DNA from: Sternotherus odoratus
Lineage: Eukaryota > Chordata > Testudines > Kinosternidae
DNA: 64,000 nt
NCBI GenBank assembly: GCA_032164245.1
Contig: JAVMKO010000026.1
Location: 196,001 to 260,000, forward strand
Direction: 5' to 3'
Shown piece by piece: positions 55,328-64,000 of the stretch. The notes under the pieces are model-generated. The model saw only the letters and a program-made list of their open reading frames with translations. It was not told the origin of the DNA and searched no databases. Positions within the stretch are counted from its first letter, which is position 1, and every line of letters begins with the position of its first letter. The position numbers and the translations under genes are program-made.

Positions 55328-56573
55328 TTAGCCATGGAAACAATAGGGTACTGTGCCTCGGCTTCCATTTTTACACTGCACATGTGGTGTGGAATGTCTT
55401 TTTTCCCTTTGGAAAGTCTCACCACTGTTCACAGGTCTCAACTGTGACACATCAGTAGAACAAGGCCTCTTTACATAAAGTGTGTTCCCCTGTATTTCTC
55501 TTGACATGTCCAAAGGATTTTTCACAAGACTAGGCCCATTGTACAATTTTACAGTTTCAGGTAACAACACAGTAGTTACACAAATTGCCATTAGCAATAA
55601 CAATAATTTCATTGCAAGTGTCCATTTACAATTAGGTTTGTCAAGCCATGCCTTTGGGTCAACACCATTAGAATTTTGGCCTTTTAGGGTCACCTTGTGG
55701 CTTTCCTTTGCAAAGTTAAAATCTCTTTTCCCTCCTTGCCCTGAAGGATCAAATCCTGCTTTCTCTTGCTTAACAGAATTTCCTGGCTGATCTGGAGGAT
55801 TTTTTGTGCTAGCTGCCATTAGCAAGTCCTTCTCCCCCCATTCAGCCATGTAATCTGCATCTTCACAGACTGAAGCAAGCTTTGAGACTGTATTACATCT
55901 TAAAGGGATATCCTTCATTTTCATTAACCAGCTAGTCTCAAAGTTCTGTTCTTTCCTTACCCAGAGACCACAAGTCACATCCAAAGTGTTTAGAGATGAG
56001 AGTATACCAACTACTATACTAACTGCACAACTGTCCTGCTCTGAAGATCCCTTTACCCAGTCATCTCTCTGAGCCTGAGACACCGACTGTTCACTTACAG
56101 AATTAGCATGGAGACTTTTTCCTTTCAACAACCTTCTCTCCCCAACAAGCTGGTTCAACACAGCCACTTGGTTATAGGGCTGTCCCAATTCCTCCTTGCT
56201 CTCTATTGTCAAGCTGGTGACAGGTAACACACCCAAATCACCTTTCTGCTCTCCTTGTGCCCTGGCTGGGATATTACTCTGATTAGACAGAGTTGCTACA
56301 CCCTTTTCCAGCCACACACTAGCAACAGGCAAAGTATAAGCACCAGAATCGTTTGGTCTCTGGGCTCTTGCTAAGACATTAACCAGATTAATCCTAGTTA
56401 TAGAGCCTTCCTTCCCAGCAGACACCAACTCAGGACCATTTCCTTTCTGAGCTTTAGCTGAATCCAAAACCAACTCTGACACAAATGCCCCACTCTCAAC
56501 CAGCCCAGGCTGACAGGCACTTTCTGTCCGCTCTACAGACAACGAAGATTTAGAGACACACTCTCCTTCACTA
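55328..56573 (-). CDS. Downstream part of the second ORF, Ser/Glu-rich linker with hydrophobic segment
   Basis: An open minus-strand frame of about 415 codons from the fold-back insertion to a TGA/TAG at 55,328. It is rich in Ser, Val, Glu and Lys with no reverse-transcriptase (YxDD), RNase H or integrase (HHCC, DD35E) motif. At about 55,630-55,565 a hydrophobic run (MKLLLLLMAICVTTVLL) preceded by basic and Trp residues looks like a signal or membrane segment, after which short Cys-containing sequence follows. This could be the start of an envelope-like reading frame or a remnant fused by a deletion of pol. Once the insertion and one copy of its target repeat are discounted, its frame equals that of the protease ORF. 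Confidence 0.55.
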
Positions 56574-56812
56574 ATCAGGGTGGTAGCCGTGTTAGTCTGG
56601 AATAGCAGAGGTAACAAAGTCCTGTGGCACCTTAAAGACTAACTATAAAGTTTTGAAGCATGAGCTTTCGTGGGCTAATACCCACTTCGTCGGATGCAGG
56701 CAGTGGATGCCTGCATCCGACGAAGTGGGTATTAGCCCACGAAAGCTCATGCTTCAAAACTTTATAGTTAGTCTTTAAGGTGCCACAGGACTTTGTTAAC
56801 TCTCCTTCACTA
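56560..56812. mobile_element. Fold-back retroposon insertion, copy 3, 91-bp arms
   Basis: It starts ATCAGGGTGGTAGCCGTG at 56,574. The left arm 56,612-56,702 and right arm 56,708-56,798 are reverse complements around a 5-bp spacer. The 14-bp duplication ACTCTCCTTCACTA lies at 56,560-56,573 and 56,799-56,812. The right arm stops inside the element at CTTTGTTA. It interrupts the second ORF of the Gmr1-like element, so it is younger than that insertion. Confidence 0.92.
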
Positions 56813-57600
56813 GACACCCAGCTTGGGATTTCACTTCCCTTGTCCCAGCACACAGACAACTGCTTGGAGACTGAGGTAGCTTCCTCCACAGGCAAGTCAA
56901 TACCCCTGACAGACACAGTCCCACTTCTCCACACAGGTAAGGCATAGGGACACTTCTCTTCCACTATCCTTGCCTTCCCAAACTGCTGCCTAGTCTTATT
57001 TAAACCTTCCTCACCAGGCACATTGCCACTGCCAACAGATACACTGCGGCTTTTTGCAGGTTCACTCTCACAAGCTGTACCAGCCAAAACTATTTCACCC
57101 TTTCCTTCCTCAGTTAGGGCTTTAACCTGACTCTTCACTGCAACCTGTTCCAGAGAAACCGTTTCCTGATCCATAAGTTCTTCCTGCACTGTACCTAATT
57201 CCAGACTCACTTCTGAGACATTAGACAGACATTTAGAAATTTTACACACAGGCCAACTGCTTCTCCGAACAGACAAACTTTTAGAACAGCCTTTCATAGG
57301 CACGATTTCAGGACTACTTCTCTTCTGCGCCCAGTCTTTGTTAGCTTGATTGAACATAGCTTTGATATCATTTCCAATCATAAGATCCTTAGGGATCGCA
57401 TCCTTCACTCCCACAACCATGGTGCCCTCAAATCCCTTCCACTTAAGGTGGATTTTAGCCAAAGGCACTCGGACAAAATACTCAGAAAAGGCTACAACAG
57501 TTACCTCCTCACCGGGCCAGTAATCTTCCTCCCTGACCAGGCTTGCTTTAACCAAAGTAATATCTGCTGCAGTATCCCTCCAAGCCATGCACCTTACTCC
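56813..57600 (-). CDS. Retropepsin-like protease ORF of the Gmr1-like element
   Basis: The frame overlaps the gag end by about 50 bases in the -1 frame and then reads MAWRDTAADITLVKASLV, where D-T-A stands in the place of the D-T/S-G catalytic motif, and later DLMIGNDI, the hydrophobic-G-x-D flap-end motif of aspartic proteases. The Gly to Ala change at the third catalytic position is seen in some retroelement proteases. The frame continues as a Ser/Glu/Val-rich linker to the fold-back insertion at 56,812. The protease would cut the gag polyprotein. No polymerase follows. Confidence 0.7.
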
Positions 57601-58859
57601 GTTAACCTCTGCACTGCTAATAAACTCTGCATATTGTTCCCATACTTAGCTTTAACATGAGCCCTAAGGTCACCTTTCTCAGAGACCACAGAAATAGCAT
57701 TTGCACACCGGGCACCATCGCTGGGCTCTGTGTGGCTTTCCAGCGAGTTTACAACCACAGAATTAACATTTGCCCTGACACTTGGGCTTCCTTTCCAGAT
57801 TGGGCAATTCGGTCTTGTGTGGCCAAGCCCACCACAGTGATAGCATGTAACCTGCACAGCTCTGGGGGGAGATTTCCTACCCTCTGGACTCCCATGCGCC
57901 CCTTTAGAAGAGTCAGGACCAGACCTACCTCTGAACCCTGCCCTCCTCCCGAACTGGGGAGACTGGGGATTAGGTTTGGGTTTATACCCATCTCGAGCCC
58001 TGTTTTGGGTATAGGCATCTGCAATCTCTGCAGCCCGCAGGATTGACTCAGGTTCCCTGTCACACACAGCTGCTCTCACATGGTCTGGCACAATGTCTAA
58101 GAACTGCTCCAAAGTTATAAGATCCAGCAGCTTTTCAAAGTTTCCATATGCCTTTGCCCCCACAACCCACTTCTTAACAAAACCCATCAGCTTATGAGCA
58201 CATTCAACAAAAGTACAATCATTAGACATTTTGAATTTTCTGAACTTAACCCTGTAAGATTCAGGCGTCACCCTGAACCGCCTTAACACAGCATCTTTAA
58301 ACTGCCCATAGTCCAAGGCTTCCTCCTCCCCCAGTTCATTAAATACCTCCCTGGCCTTTCCAGACAGTTTGGTCATCAGGACCGGCATTCGCTGTTCATC
58401 GGGGATCCGATGCACCTTGCAGAGGTGTTCAAAGGTTGACAAAAACTCCTCAATATCCTCAGAATCATTGTAAATGGGACACATCTTTTCCCAGTTTTTC
58501 TCATGGCGGGGGGGACGTGGGCTACCAGGCGGCGATGACGTCCTCTTCCCTTCCTGTATTTGGAGCTTAAGTTTGGCTGTCTCTTGTTCCATTTTTTGAA
58601 GCCTCTCCCGTCTCTCCAACGTTTCCTTCTCTCTCTCCGCTGCTTCCTTCTCTAACTGAGCATTCTTTTGCTTCTCCCACAATCGAAGGTCTGCTAGCTC
58701 CCTTTCATTCTCCATTCGCAGCTTATGTGCTGCTTGCTGATTTCTAATCTCTGCAGTATCAGGTAAGGGCTGTGCTCCTGCATCCTGATCACTGGCCATT
58801 AACAAATCTCTGTTCTTCTTTTGTAGCTTTCTCTTTAAAGCTGACTCCCTTTTCTGCAC
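57594..58859 (-). CDS. Gag of Gmr1-like element with SCAN-like domain and zinc knuckle
   Basis: Intact 421-codon ORF. Residues about 20-110 form a long charged coiled coil (repeated Glu/Lys/Arg heptads). About 130-180 is a capsid-like helical region (IEEFLSTFEHLCKVH, KLSGKAREVFNEL). About 195-290 reads RRFRVTPESYRVKFRKF...ITLEQFLDIVPDHVRAAV...PESILRAAEIADAY, matching the LLxLEQFLxxLPxxV pattern of SCAN domains. At about 345-360 CYHCGGLGHTRPNCP is a CCHC knuckle for RNA binding. It would assemble capsid-like particles. No in-frame stops, so it may still be translatable. The start Met follows a short run to the 5' LTR. Described from motifs; no search run. Confidence 0.85.
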   Translation of the reverse strand: MQKRESALKRKLQKKNRDLLMASDQDAGAQPLPDTAEIRNQQAAHKLRMENERELADLRLWEKQKNAQLEKEAAEREKETLERRERLQKMEQETAKLKLQIQEGKRTSSPPGSPRPPRHEKNWEKMCPIYNDSEDIEEFLSTFEHLCKVHRIPDEQRMPVLMTKLSGKAREVFNELGEEEALDYGQFKDAVLRRFRVTPESYRVKFRKFKMSNDCTFVECAHKLMGFVKKWVVGAKAYGNFEKLLDLITLEQFLDIVPDHVRAAVCDREPESILRAAEIADAYTQNRARDGYKPKPNPQSPQFGRRAGFRGRSGPDSSKGAHGSPEGRKSPPRAVQVTCYHCGGLGHTRPNCPIWKGSPSVRANVNSVVVNSLESHTEPSDGARCANAISVVSEKGDLRAHVKAKYGNNMQSLLAVQRLTE

Positions 58860-59033
58860 ACAAATCTTTCAGGGCTCTTTTGTCCAAGCCCTCAAATGCT
58901 CTTTGCTCACGCATTATAAACTACTCTTTAACCAATCCAACCCCTAACACCCCAATTCAAATTTGGACAGCGTGGGGTTCTGACCCAAAGCTCAATTGAC
59001 CTGGTTCTGTGGATCCTAGCACGACTACGACAC

Positions 59034-60083
59034 TGTGACGGTGCTGTTCCTGGTGAGATCCAACTGTGAGTGTCAGATTAGGACAGATTGCTTCCAAAGG
59101 GGCAACTACAGCCCAAAGCTGGGGTTTTTCCACACTAAGGCAAACCAAACCAGCTAAACAGAAAAGACTTTGGTCTCACCCCACTGGCTAACCACAAGTC
59201 ACACAAGCAATTCCCTTAAGACACTCCAGATTCCCAGTATCACCACCAGCAGCCACCTGTCCTGGGGATCAATGGTTATGAAAACCAATCCCCCAAATAA
59301 AGAAAACAGTTCTCCCCAATTCCAAAGAATCAGGCCCCAGACCCAGCTCACTATACAAATCAGATCTTACCACAAATCACGCTGTTGCCAATCCTTTAGA
59401 ATCTAAAATCTAAAGGTTTATTATACAAGGAAAAAGGTATAGGTGAGGGTTAAGAATGGTTAAAGAAATCAATTACATGCAGTAATGGCACATCTCTTGG
59501 TTTAGGCTTGCAGCAAAGGTAGAATAAACTGCAGGTTCAAATCAAAGTCTTTGGAGAGCATCTCCTGCAGAGATGGGGCAGTACCTTTGTCCAGAGTTCC
59601 CTGAGTTGCAAAGTTCCATCCAAAGCTGGAAACAAGGCAGGCTGAAGACTGGAGGTAAAAGACAAAATGGAGACTGCTTCTTCCAGCTTTTATAGACTCT
59701 CTCTTCTGGGCCAAGACACTCCTCCTTCTTTTGCAGAGTCTGGTTGCAAAATGGAGGTTTATAGTCACAAGGTCCAATCACCAGACTCTCCAGGATTCAG
59801 TTTCTGACCAGGCAGTTGACATTCCTAGAGCAGGTCGGGTGTAGACAGGCATATACAAAGTCCATTGTGTGGTTGATGTCCCTTAATGGGCCATCAGGCA
59901 GCCCCAGCGTGTCTGAGCCTTCACAGGAGCCAAGCCAAGTACAGGTACCTTTAACTTTAGTTACAAAGTAGATACACACATATGGAATAGATACACACAT
60001 AAGACACCTGTTATGACCCCCTTCACATAATATTTCGTACCCCAGTGATCTATACGGTACCAAATTATTTCAGTACCGTAACA
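59034..60083 (-). repeat. 5' LTR of the Gmr1-like element
   Basis: Reverse complement TGTTACGGTACTGAAATAATT ... CAGCACCGTCACA. Nearly identical to the 3' LTR. Minus-strand AATAAA near 59,420. The long frames inside are mirrored in the other LTR and are not genes. Confidence 0.93.
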
Positions 60084-60088
60084 GGTTC

Positions 60089-60500
60089 GTGAGCAGGAGG
60101 GGTATCAGGGCTGGGAGGGGGGTCAAGGATGCAGGCTCAGAGTGGCACTTACCTCAAGCAGCTCCCAGAAGCAGCAGCATATCCCCCATTATGTCCTATG
60201 CGGAAGCGCGGCCGAGGACCTCTGTGCTCTGTGCGCTGCCCGTTTTCAGGTGCCACCTCTGCAGCTCCCATTCACTGCGGTTCCTGGCCAATAGGAGCTG
60301 TGGGGACAGCACTTGGGGTGGACCTAGCATGCAGAGCCCCCTGGCTATCTCTATGCACAGGAGCTGGAAGAGGGGCATGCTGCTGCTTCCAGGAGCTGCG
60401 CGGAGTGGGGCAAGCTCCCGGCTGGAGTGCAGGAGCAGAGCAAGCCCTGGACCCACTCCCTGGAGGGAGCTTAAGGGCCGGATTAAAACATCTGGAGAGC
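60089..60500. mobile_element. Right part of the split MITE
   Basis: GTGAGCAGGAGGGGTATCAGGG resumes the sequence interrupted at 54,071. GGAGCTTAAGGGCCGGATTAAAACATCTGG near 60,467-60,496 is a likely right end. CpG-rich interior without a gene. Confidence 0.5.
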
Positions 60501-60680
60501 GACTACAGGTGTGATTGACAAAAGTTGTATCTGGTTTGGGAGCAAAAGCGGTGGAGCAGCTCATTGCACTTATAACCAGGCAAGTCTTCGGTTTGTTGAT
60601 GTCCTCTTTGCAAGGTGCTAGTTAGCTGTATTCTAAGAGCTGGAATGTGAATCTCAATAACAATTAATAAGGGGGTGTAT

Positions 60681-61217
60681 TGTGGGGTATTTTGGATTTT
60701 GCGAGACAAGGCACACACACATGGTTGTAAAAGTAGATGAGTTTATTGGAAGGGCTCGGCCCCTCGAATAGGCATTGAGGGGCTTGGGTCTATCAACGTG
60801 ACTGCAGAAGGGGTGCCTAGCACTCTGGAGCCATTGCTAGGAAGGAAGAGCCCACGAGCACAATACAGGAGTGGGCTTAAATACACTCACACATTTGCAT
60901 CTCATACATACTCATAACTCATGAATAATTAGCAGGCTAGCAAGCTGATTGGTTACATGCTGGTCAGCACTTGTTGATTACGCAGTCCTGCCTCAGTTTC
61001 CCCATTTAGTTTCCCACGCATTCGTTCTCACACAGACTGGGTAAACACTCATGCAGCTGGGTAGAGAAAACTTTCTGAGAGCATCTTCCCACAGATACCA
61101 GAAAGCCGTTACCTTGAGCACGCTGACCTTGGCTCAGTGCCCTTTCCGGGGGGGTGGCAGAGAGGAGCGCTCTGTTGCCTAGCAACTGCACTGTGACACT
61201 CTCTTCCGCTTACTACA
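60681..61217 (-). mobile_element. 3' LTR of another endogenous retrovirus with polypurine tract
   Basis: The minus strand reads GAGGGAGCGGGGGGAGGAG (polypurine tract, plus-strand 61,218-61,236), then TGTAGTAAGCGG as LTR start, a TATTTAAG TATA-like box at about 60,872-60,880, AATAAA at about 60,742-60,747, and an end at ATACCCCACA (60,681). The polypurine tract marks it as a 3' LTR, but the expected internal region is only a few hundred bases before unrelated plus-strand sequence begins. A different family from the other LTRs here. Confidence 0.75.
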
Positions 61218-61236
61218 CTCCTCCCCCCGCTCCCTC

Positions 61237-61622
61237 GAGAGACTCCACGGAAAGGGCAGGGAAAGACTAGCAGCGGGAGCACAAAACACAAAAACAACCA
61301 CCACACACACACACAAGAGATCTTGTCAAACTTGACACAAATGGCAACAACAAAACACAAGTATTCTAAGCTAACACTAGCTCTCCCCTCCCCCCATCGC
61401 TTCTTAGATGACTGCAACTCCTGCTTCCGTCTTGGAGCAGTCCATCAGACACTGGCCAGGCACGGGGGGGCAGAGCGGCCTCCGCGATCGCTGTTGCCTC
61501 GCCTTGCACCTGTGAAAGGAGGTGAACAAGCACAGATTACAAAGTGGGGGAAGGAAATCTAAATGAAAATTTTCCTACAAAAAAGTTCAAATGAACTTTC
61601 TTCCTATTATTATTTTTTAAGC
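61237..61622 (-). other. Internal remnant upstream of the 3' LTR
   Basis: Minus-strand translation near 61,380-61,270 contains a hydrophobic, Cys/Trp/Phe-rich segment (VWWLFLCFVLPLLVF) that could be the end of an envelope membrane anchor. No longer similarity can be claimed. Confidence 0.35.
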
Positions 61623-61625
61623 TAG

Positions 61626-61826
61626 TCCCATTCCCTTTCTTCACTAGCATTGGTCCGCTGCCTCCCCCAGAGAGAAAACACCTGTATGTTCTCACTGCTG
61701 TGGACACGCATACGGACTTGCTGTTTGTGGCACCCAGTGCCTCCATCAGCGCTGCCACTACTGTGACGGCCCTTGACTGCCTGATGCAGCAGTATGGCGC
61801 CCCGTGGTGTATTCAGAGTGACCGGG
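61626..61826 (+). pseudogene. Retroviral integrase core fragment
   Basis: The plus-strand frame reads SIGPLPPPERKHLYVLTAVDTHTD...ALDCLMQQYGAPWCIQSDR. This is the start of the integrase catalytic core, with the first Asp in AVDT and the second in QSDR. The frame is cut exactly there by the LTR fragment at 61,827, so the third acidic residue is missing. The fragment is opposite in orientation to the adjacent minus-strand 3' LTR and so probably comes from another element. Confidence 0.75.
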
Positions 61827-61991
61827 TGTCACGTTACAGGAATGATTTGGGGTCATATAGATCATTGGAGCTACCAAGGTACTATGGTAACACCAAATCT
61901 TATGTGAAGGGGGTCATAACAGGTGTCTATGACCAGGTTATGGAGGGCTAATTATAAATATGCCATTAATATGTGTGTATCTTTTTGAAAA
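61827..61991 (+). mobile_element. LTR fragment, TGTCACGGTACTG family, copy D (5' end only)
   Basis: TGTCACGTTACAGGAATGATTTGG ... AATATGCCATTAATATGTGTGTATC matches the first about 165 bp of copy B (27,101). It is lost after CTTTTTGAAA. It interrupts the integrase fragment. Confidence 0.85.
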
Positions 61992-62835
61992 TTTGCTTTT
62001 TTTTCTTTTTCCAGACCACCCTTTGCTTTTTTTCCTCCACTGACTGCAATAGAATGACTGTCTAGGGTTTGTCTTTTCACTTACTTCTTTTCAGCTTTCC
62101 TTTATCAGCTGTAATTTTTCAAATTCTTCTCCAGCTAAGGAAAAGTTGAGTTTCAAAAGGAAAAATGTAATTGTAACTCTGCCACTCTGTAACTTTCCCA
62201 AATTCCCTCAACTTCAGAGAAGCTAGAACGGCAAATGTTTTCAAAGCTGAGGAAATTTTGAAATGCTAGAGTGGCAGAATTACAGGCTGTTTTAACAGAG
62301 AGGGAAAGATGCTAGAGGTCTGGCCCTGGCATCTTTTTACATTTCTGACAACCAGCAGGGTTTGGAAGAAAGGCTGGACTTTTTTGTAGCTCTTAATGGC
62401 GATCACCATACTGCAATGGTTTGGAGGGGAAATTATCAGAATTTAGAAGCCACATTCCTTCCTTGAATGGGACAGCTTACCCAGCGTCTTTGTTCATCCT
62501 GCACATCATACTTTCTCTGCAATTCTGTGAAGCAGTCGGATTCAAGGGATGCCATCAACTTGAAATTCCTACCTTTTTTTCAGAAGACTGAAAAATCTGG
62601 GGCACAAAAGAAAGGTGAAGACAGTGAACCAGCTGCATAACATCAGAAAGCTGGAAAAAACAGGAAAAACATTTTGATTCTCCCTTTAGAATAATGTTAC
62701 TTGAGCCAACAATAGATGCAAAAATGGAGCCAGAAATGTGATTTTGTGTTTCAGGTGGATGGTATTCCTTTTAAACACATAAACGTATCACTTTGTAGCC
62801 CATATATTTATATGGAAGAATTGCTATGTCTAAAA
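61992..62835. other. Stretch with no recognised gene
   Basis: T-rich near 61,990-62,030, otherwise unrecognised. Confidence 0.4.
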
Positions 62836-62999
62836 CAGGGGTCTCCAAACTACGGCCCGCGGGCCGGATGCGGCCCGCGAGGCCCTCTCATCCGGCCCGT
62901 GGAGATCTTTTTGGCTCTTTGGAATTTTTGGCTCTTTTGAGCTTTTCGCTGGGATGGCTCCGCGCTGGGGCCTGGTAGCGCCGCGCGGGCCGCCAGCCG

Positions 63000-63262
63000 C
63001 GGGGCCGGGATGCGCCGCGTGCTCGGCTGCCGCCGCGGGGCCGGGACGCGCCGCGTGCTCGGCTGCCGCCGCGGGGCCGGGACGCGCCGCGTGCTCGGCT
63101 GCCGCCGCGGGGCCGGGACGCGCCGCGAGCTCGGCTGCCGCCGCGGGGCCGGGACGCGCCGCGAGCTCGGCTGCCGCCGCGGGGCCGGGACGCGCCGCGT
63201 GCTCGGCTGCCGCCGCGGGGCCGGGACGCGCCGCGTGCTCGGCTGCCGGCGCCGGCCAGGGA
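63000..63262. repeat. 36-bp GC-rich minisatellite
   Basis: Seven units of 36 bp, anchored by CTCGGCTGCCGCCGCGGGG at about 63,022, 63,058, 63,094, 63,130, 63,166, 63,202 and 63,238. Because 36 is a multiple of 3, all frames stay open. Confidence 0.93.
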
Positions 63263-63359
63263 CGGCTCAGAGCTGGGGCCGGGACGCGCCGCACCGCCAT
63301 GCAGCTACAGGGGGCGAAACAAGAAGCCACCCACTGCCAGGCGGCGAACCGGTCTGTGG

Positions 63360-63820
63360 GGAGAGACCGGGTTGAGCGGGTCAGTTGGGCGGTGGGTGGG
63401 AGGGAAGGAGGTTTTGGGGTGAGAGACCTGGTTGGGTGGGTCATTTGGGGGGGGTGTTGGAGGAAAGGAGGTTTTGGGGTGAGAGACCTGGCTGGGTGAG
63501 TCATTTGGGGGGGGGTTGGAGGAAAGGAGGTTTTGGGGTGAGAGACCTGGCTGGGTGGGTCATTTGGGGGGGGGGTTTGGAGGAAAGGAGGTTTTGGGGT
63601 GAGAGACCTGGCTGGGTGGGTCATTTGGGGGGGGGGGTTGGAGGAAAGGAGGTTTTGGGGTGAGAGACCTGTCTGGGTGGGTCAGTTGGGGGGTGGGTGG
63701 GCGGGAAGGAGGTTTTGGGGTGAGAGACCTGGCTGGGTGGGTCATTTGGGGGAGGGGGGTTGGAGGAAAGGAGGTTTGGGGGGGAGAGACCTGGCTGGGT
63801 GGGTCAGTTGGGGGGTTGAT
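63360..63820. repeat. 60-bp G-rich minisatellite
   Basis: About eight units of about 60 bp: GAGAGACCTGGCTGGGTGGGTC, TTTGGGGGG and GGAGGAAAGGAGGTTTTGGGGT, varying in G-run length. Confidence 0.93.
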
Positions 63821-63985
63821 GTGTAGTGTTCATGTGTAGTGTTCATGTGTAGTGAATAGGTGTTCATGTGTAGTGTTCATGTGTAGTGAATAGGTGTTCA
63901 TGTGTAGTGTTCATGTGTAGTGAACAGGTGTTCATGTGTAGTGTTCATGTGTAGTGAACAGGTGTTCATGTGTAGTGTATCAATG
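63821..63985. repeat. TGTTCATGTGTAG tandem repeat
   Basis: TGTTCATGTGTAG occurs about nine times, in pairs separated by TGAATAGG or TGAACAGG, so the larger unit is about 34 bp. Confidence 0.9.
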
Positions 63986-64000
63986 TGTTATTAAATAATA

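Larger units (their letters stand above)
54072..60083 (-). mobile_element. Gmr1-like LTR retrotransposon, complete ends, gag-pro only
   Basis: Two LTRs in the same orientation (5' LTR 60,083-59,034; 3' LTR 55,113-54,072 on the minus strand) enclose 3.9 kb. The 5-bp duplication GGTTC flanks the whole element (54,067-54,071 and 60,084-60,088). LTR ends are TGTCACGGTACTG...CAGCACCGTCACA-type. The internal region encodes a gag with SCAN-like fold and zinc knuckle, a protease, and a long linker ending in a hydrophobic segment; no reverse transcriptase, RNase H or integrase motif is visible. No TGG-type primer binding site follows the 5' LTR. By eye the LTRs differ at only about 15-20 of 1,042 positions. 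Solo LTRs at 17,258, 27,101 and 35,049 belong to the family. SCAN domains are known to derive from Gmr1-like gag. Confidence 0.85.
62836..64000. mobile_element. hAT-type MITE containing three minisatellites, cut by window end
   Basis: It begins CAGGGGTCTCCAAACTACGG with CCCGCGGGCCGGATGCGGCCCGCG, a typical MITE end. No matching right end occurs before the window stops. Long open frames across it are products of the tandem repeats. Confidence 0.65.

Noticed and set aside
62830..63624. 264-codon minus-strand Ala/Pro/Gly-rich frame and its plus-strand partners
   Set aside because: The 36-bp unit is a multiple of three, so any frame stays open; no non-repeat coding sequence.

Overview
The window is vertebrate nuclear DNA and almost certainly comes from a turtle or tortoise. 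The basis is the mix of CR1/L3-type LINE tails, many hAT-type MITEs with 8-bp target duplications, Penelope-like debris, several LTR families and a KRAB zinc-finger locus with the b-box and linker style of reptile genes. Genes are split into short exons with GT-AG introns, so most long open frames here are chance frames in GC-rich or repeat DNA. No species was identified by search.

Layout. 1-7,200: repeat-rich DNA with a solo LTR, MITEs and a dead ZMYM1-like hAT transposase. 7,190-8,270: a CpG-rich promoter with an NRF1-type palindrome, followed by a G-rich minisatellite. 12,151-22,030: a multi-exon plus-strand gene whose 3' exons look like a maestro HEAT-like repeat (MROH) protein; its 5' part contains repeated phase-1 exons and one in-frame stop. 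22,205-27,010: a 119-bp satellite and an AT-rich tandem array that begin directly after the last MROH-like exon. 27,100-36,660: LTRs, a perfect palindromic insertion, ERV remnants, a tRNA-Ser pseudogene and MITEs. 36,662-37,679: the 3' exons of a minus-strand KRAB zinc-finger gene with a frameshift. 39,100-41,345: a dead hAT transposase carrying two nested MITEs. 43,316-43,620: a GC-rich, probably bidirectional promoter. 44,620-53,594: a borealin (CDCA8)-like gene with nine recognisable coding exons but an in-frame stop before the C-terminal dimerisation region. 53,900-60,500: a young, complete-ended LTR retrotransposon with a SCAN-like gag and a protease but no reverse transcriptase, inserted in an older MITE. 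60,680-64,000: ERV fragments and a MITE filled with minisatellites.

The cellular genes are one MROH-like gene, one decayed KRAB-ZNF and one borealin-like gene; the last two are divergent and probably share a promoter region. Nothing suggests a pathway linking them. The most unusual signals are (1) three independent fold-back insertions of one retroposon family, each with 11-14 bp target duplications and one with perfect 176-bp arms; (2) the in-frame stop, and a possible lost splice donor, in an otherwise well-conserved borealin gene; (3) a gag-pro retroelement with LTRs about 98% identical that lacks polymerase and whose second ORF was split by one of the fold-back insertions.
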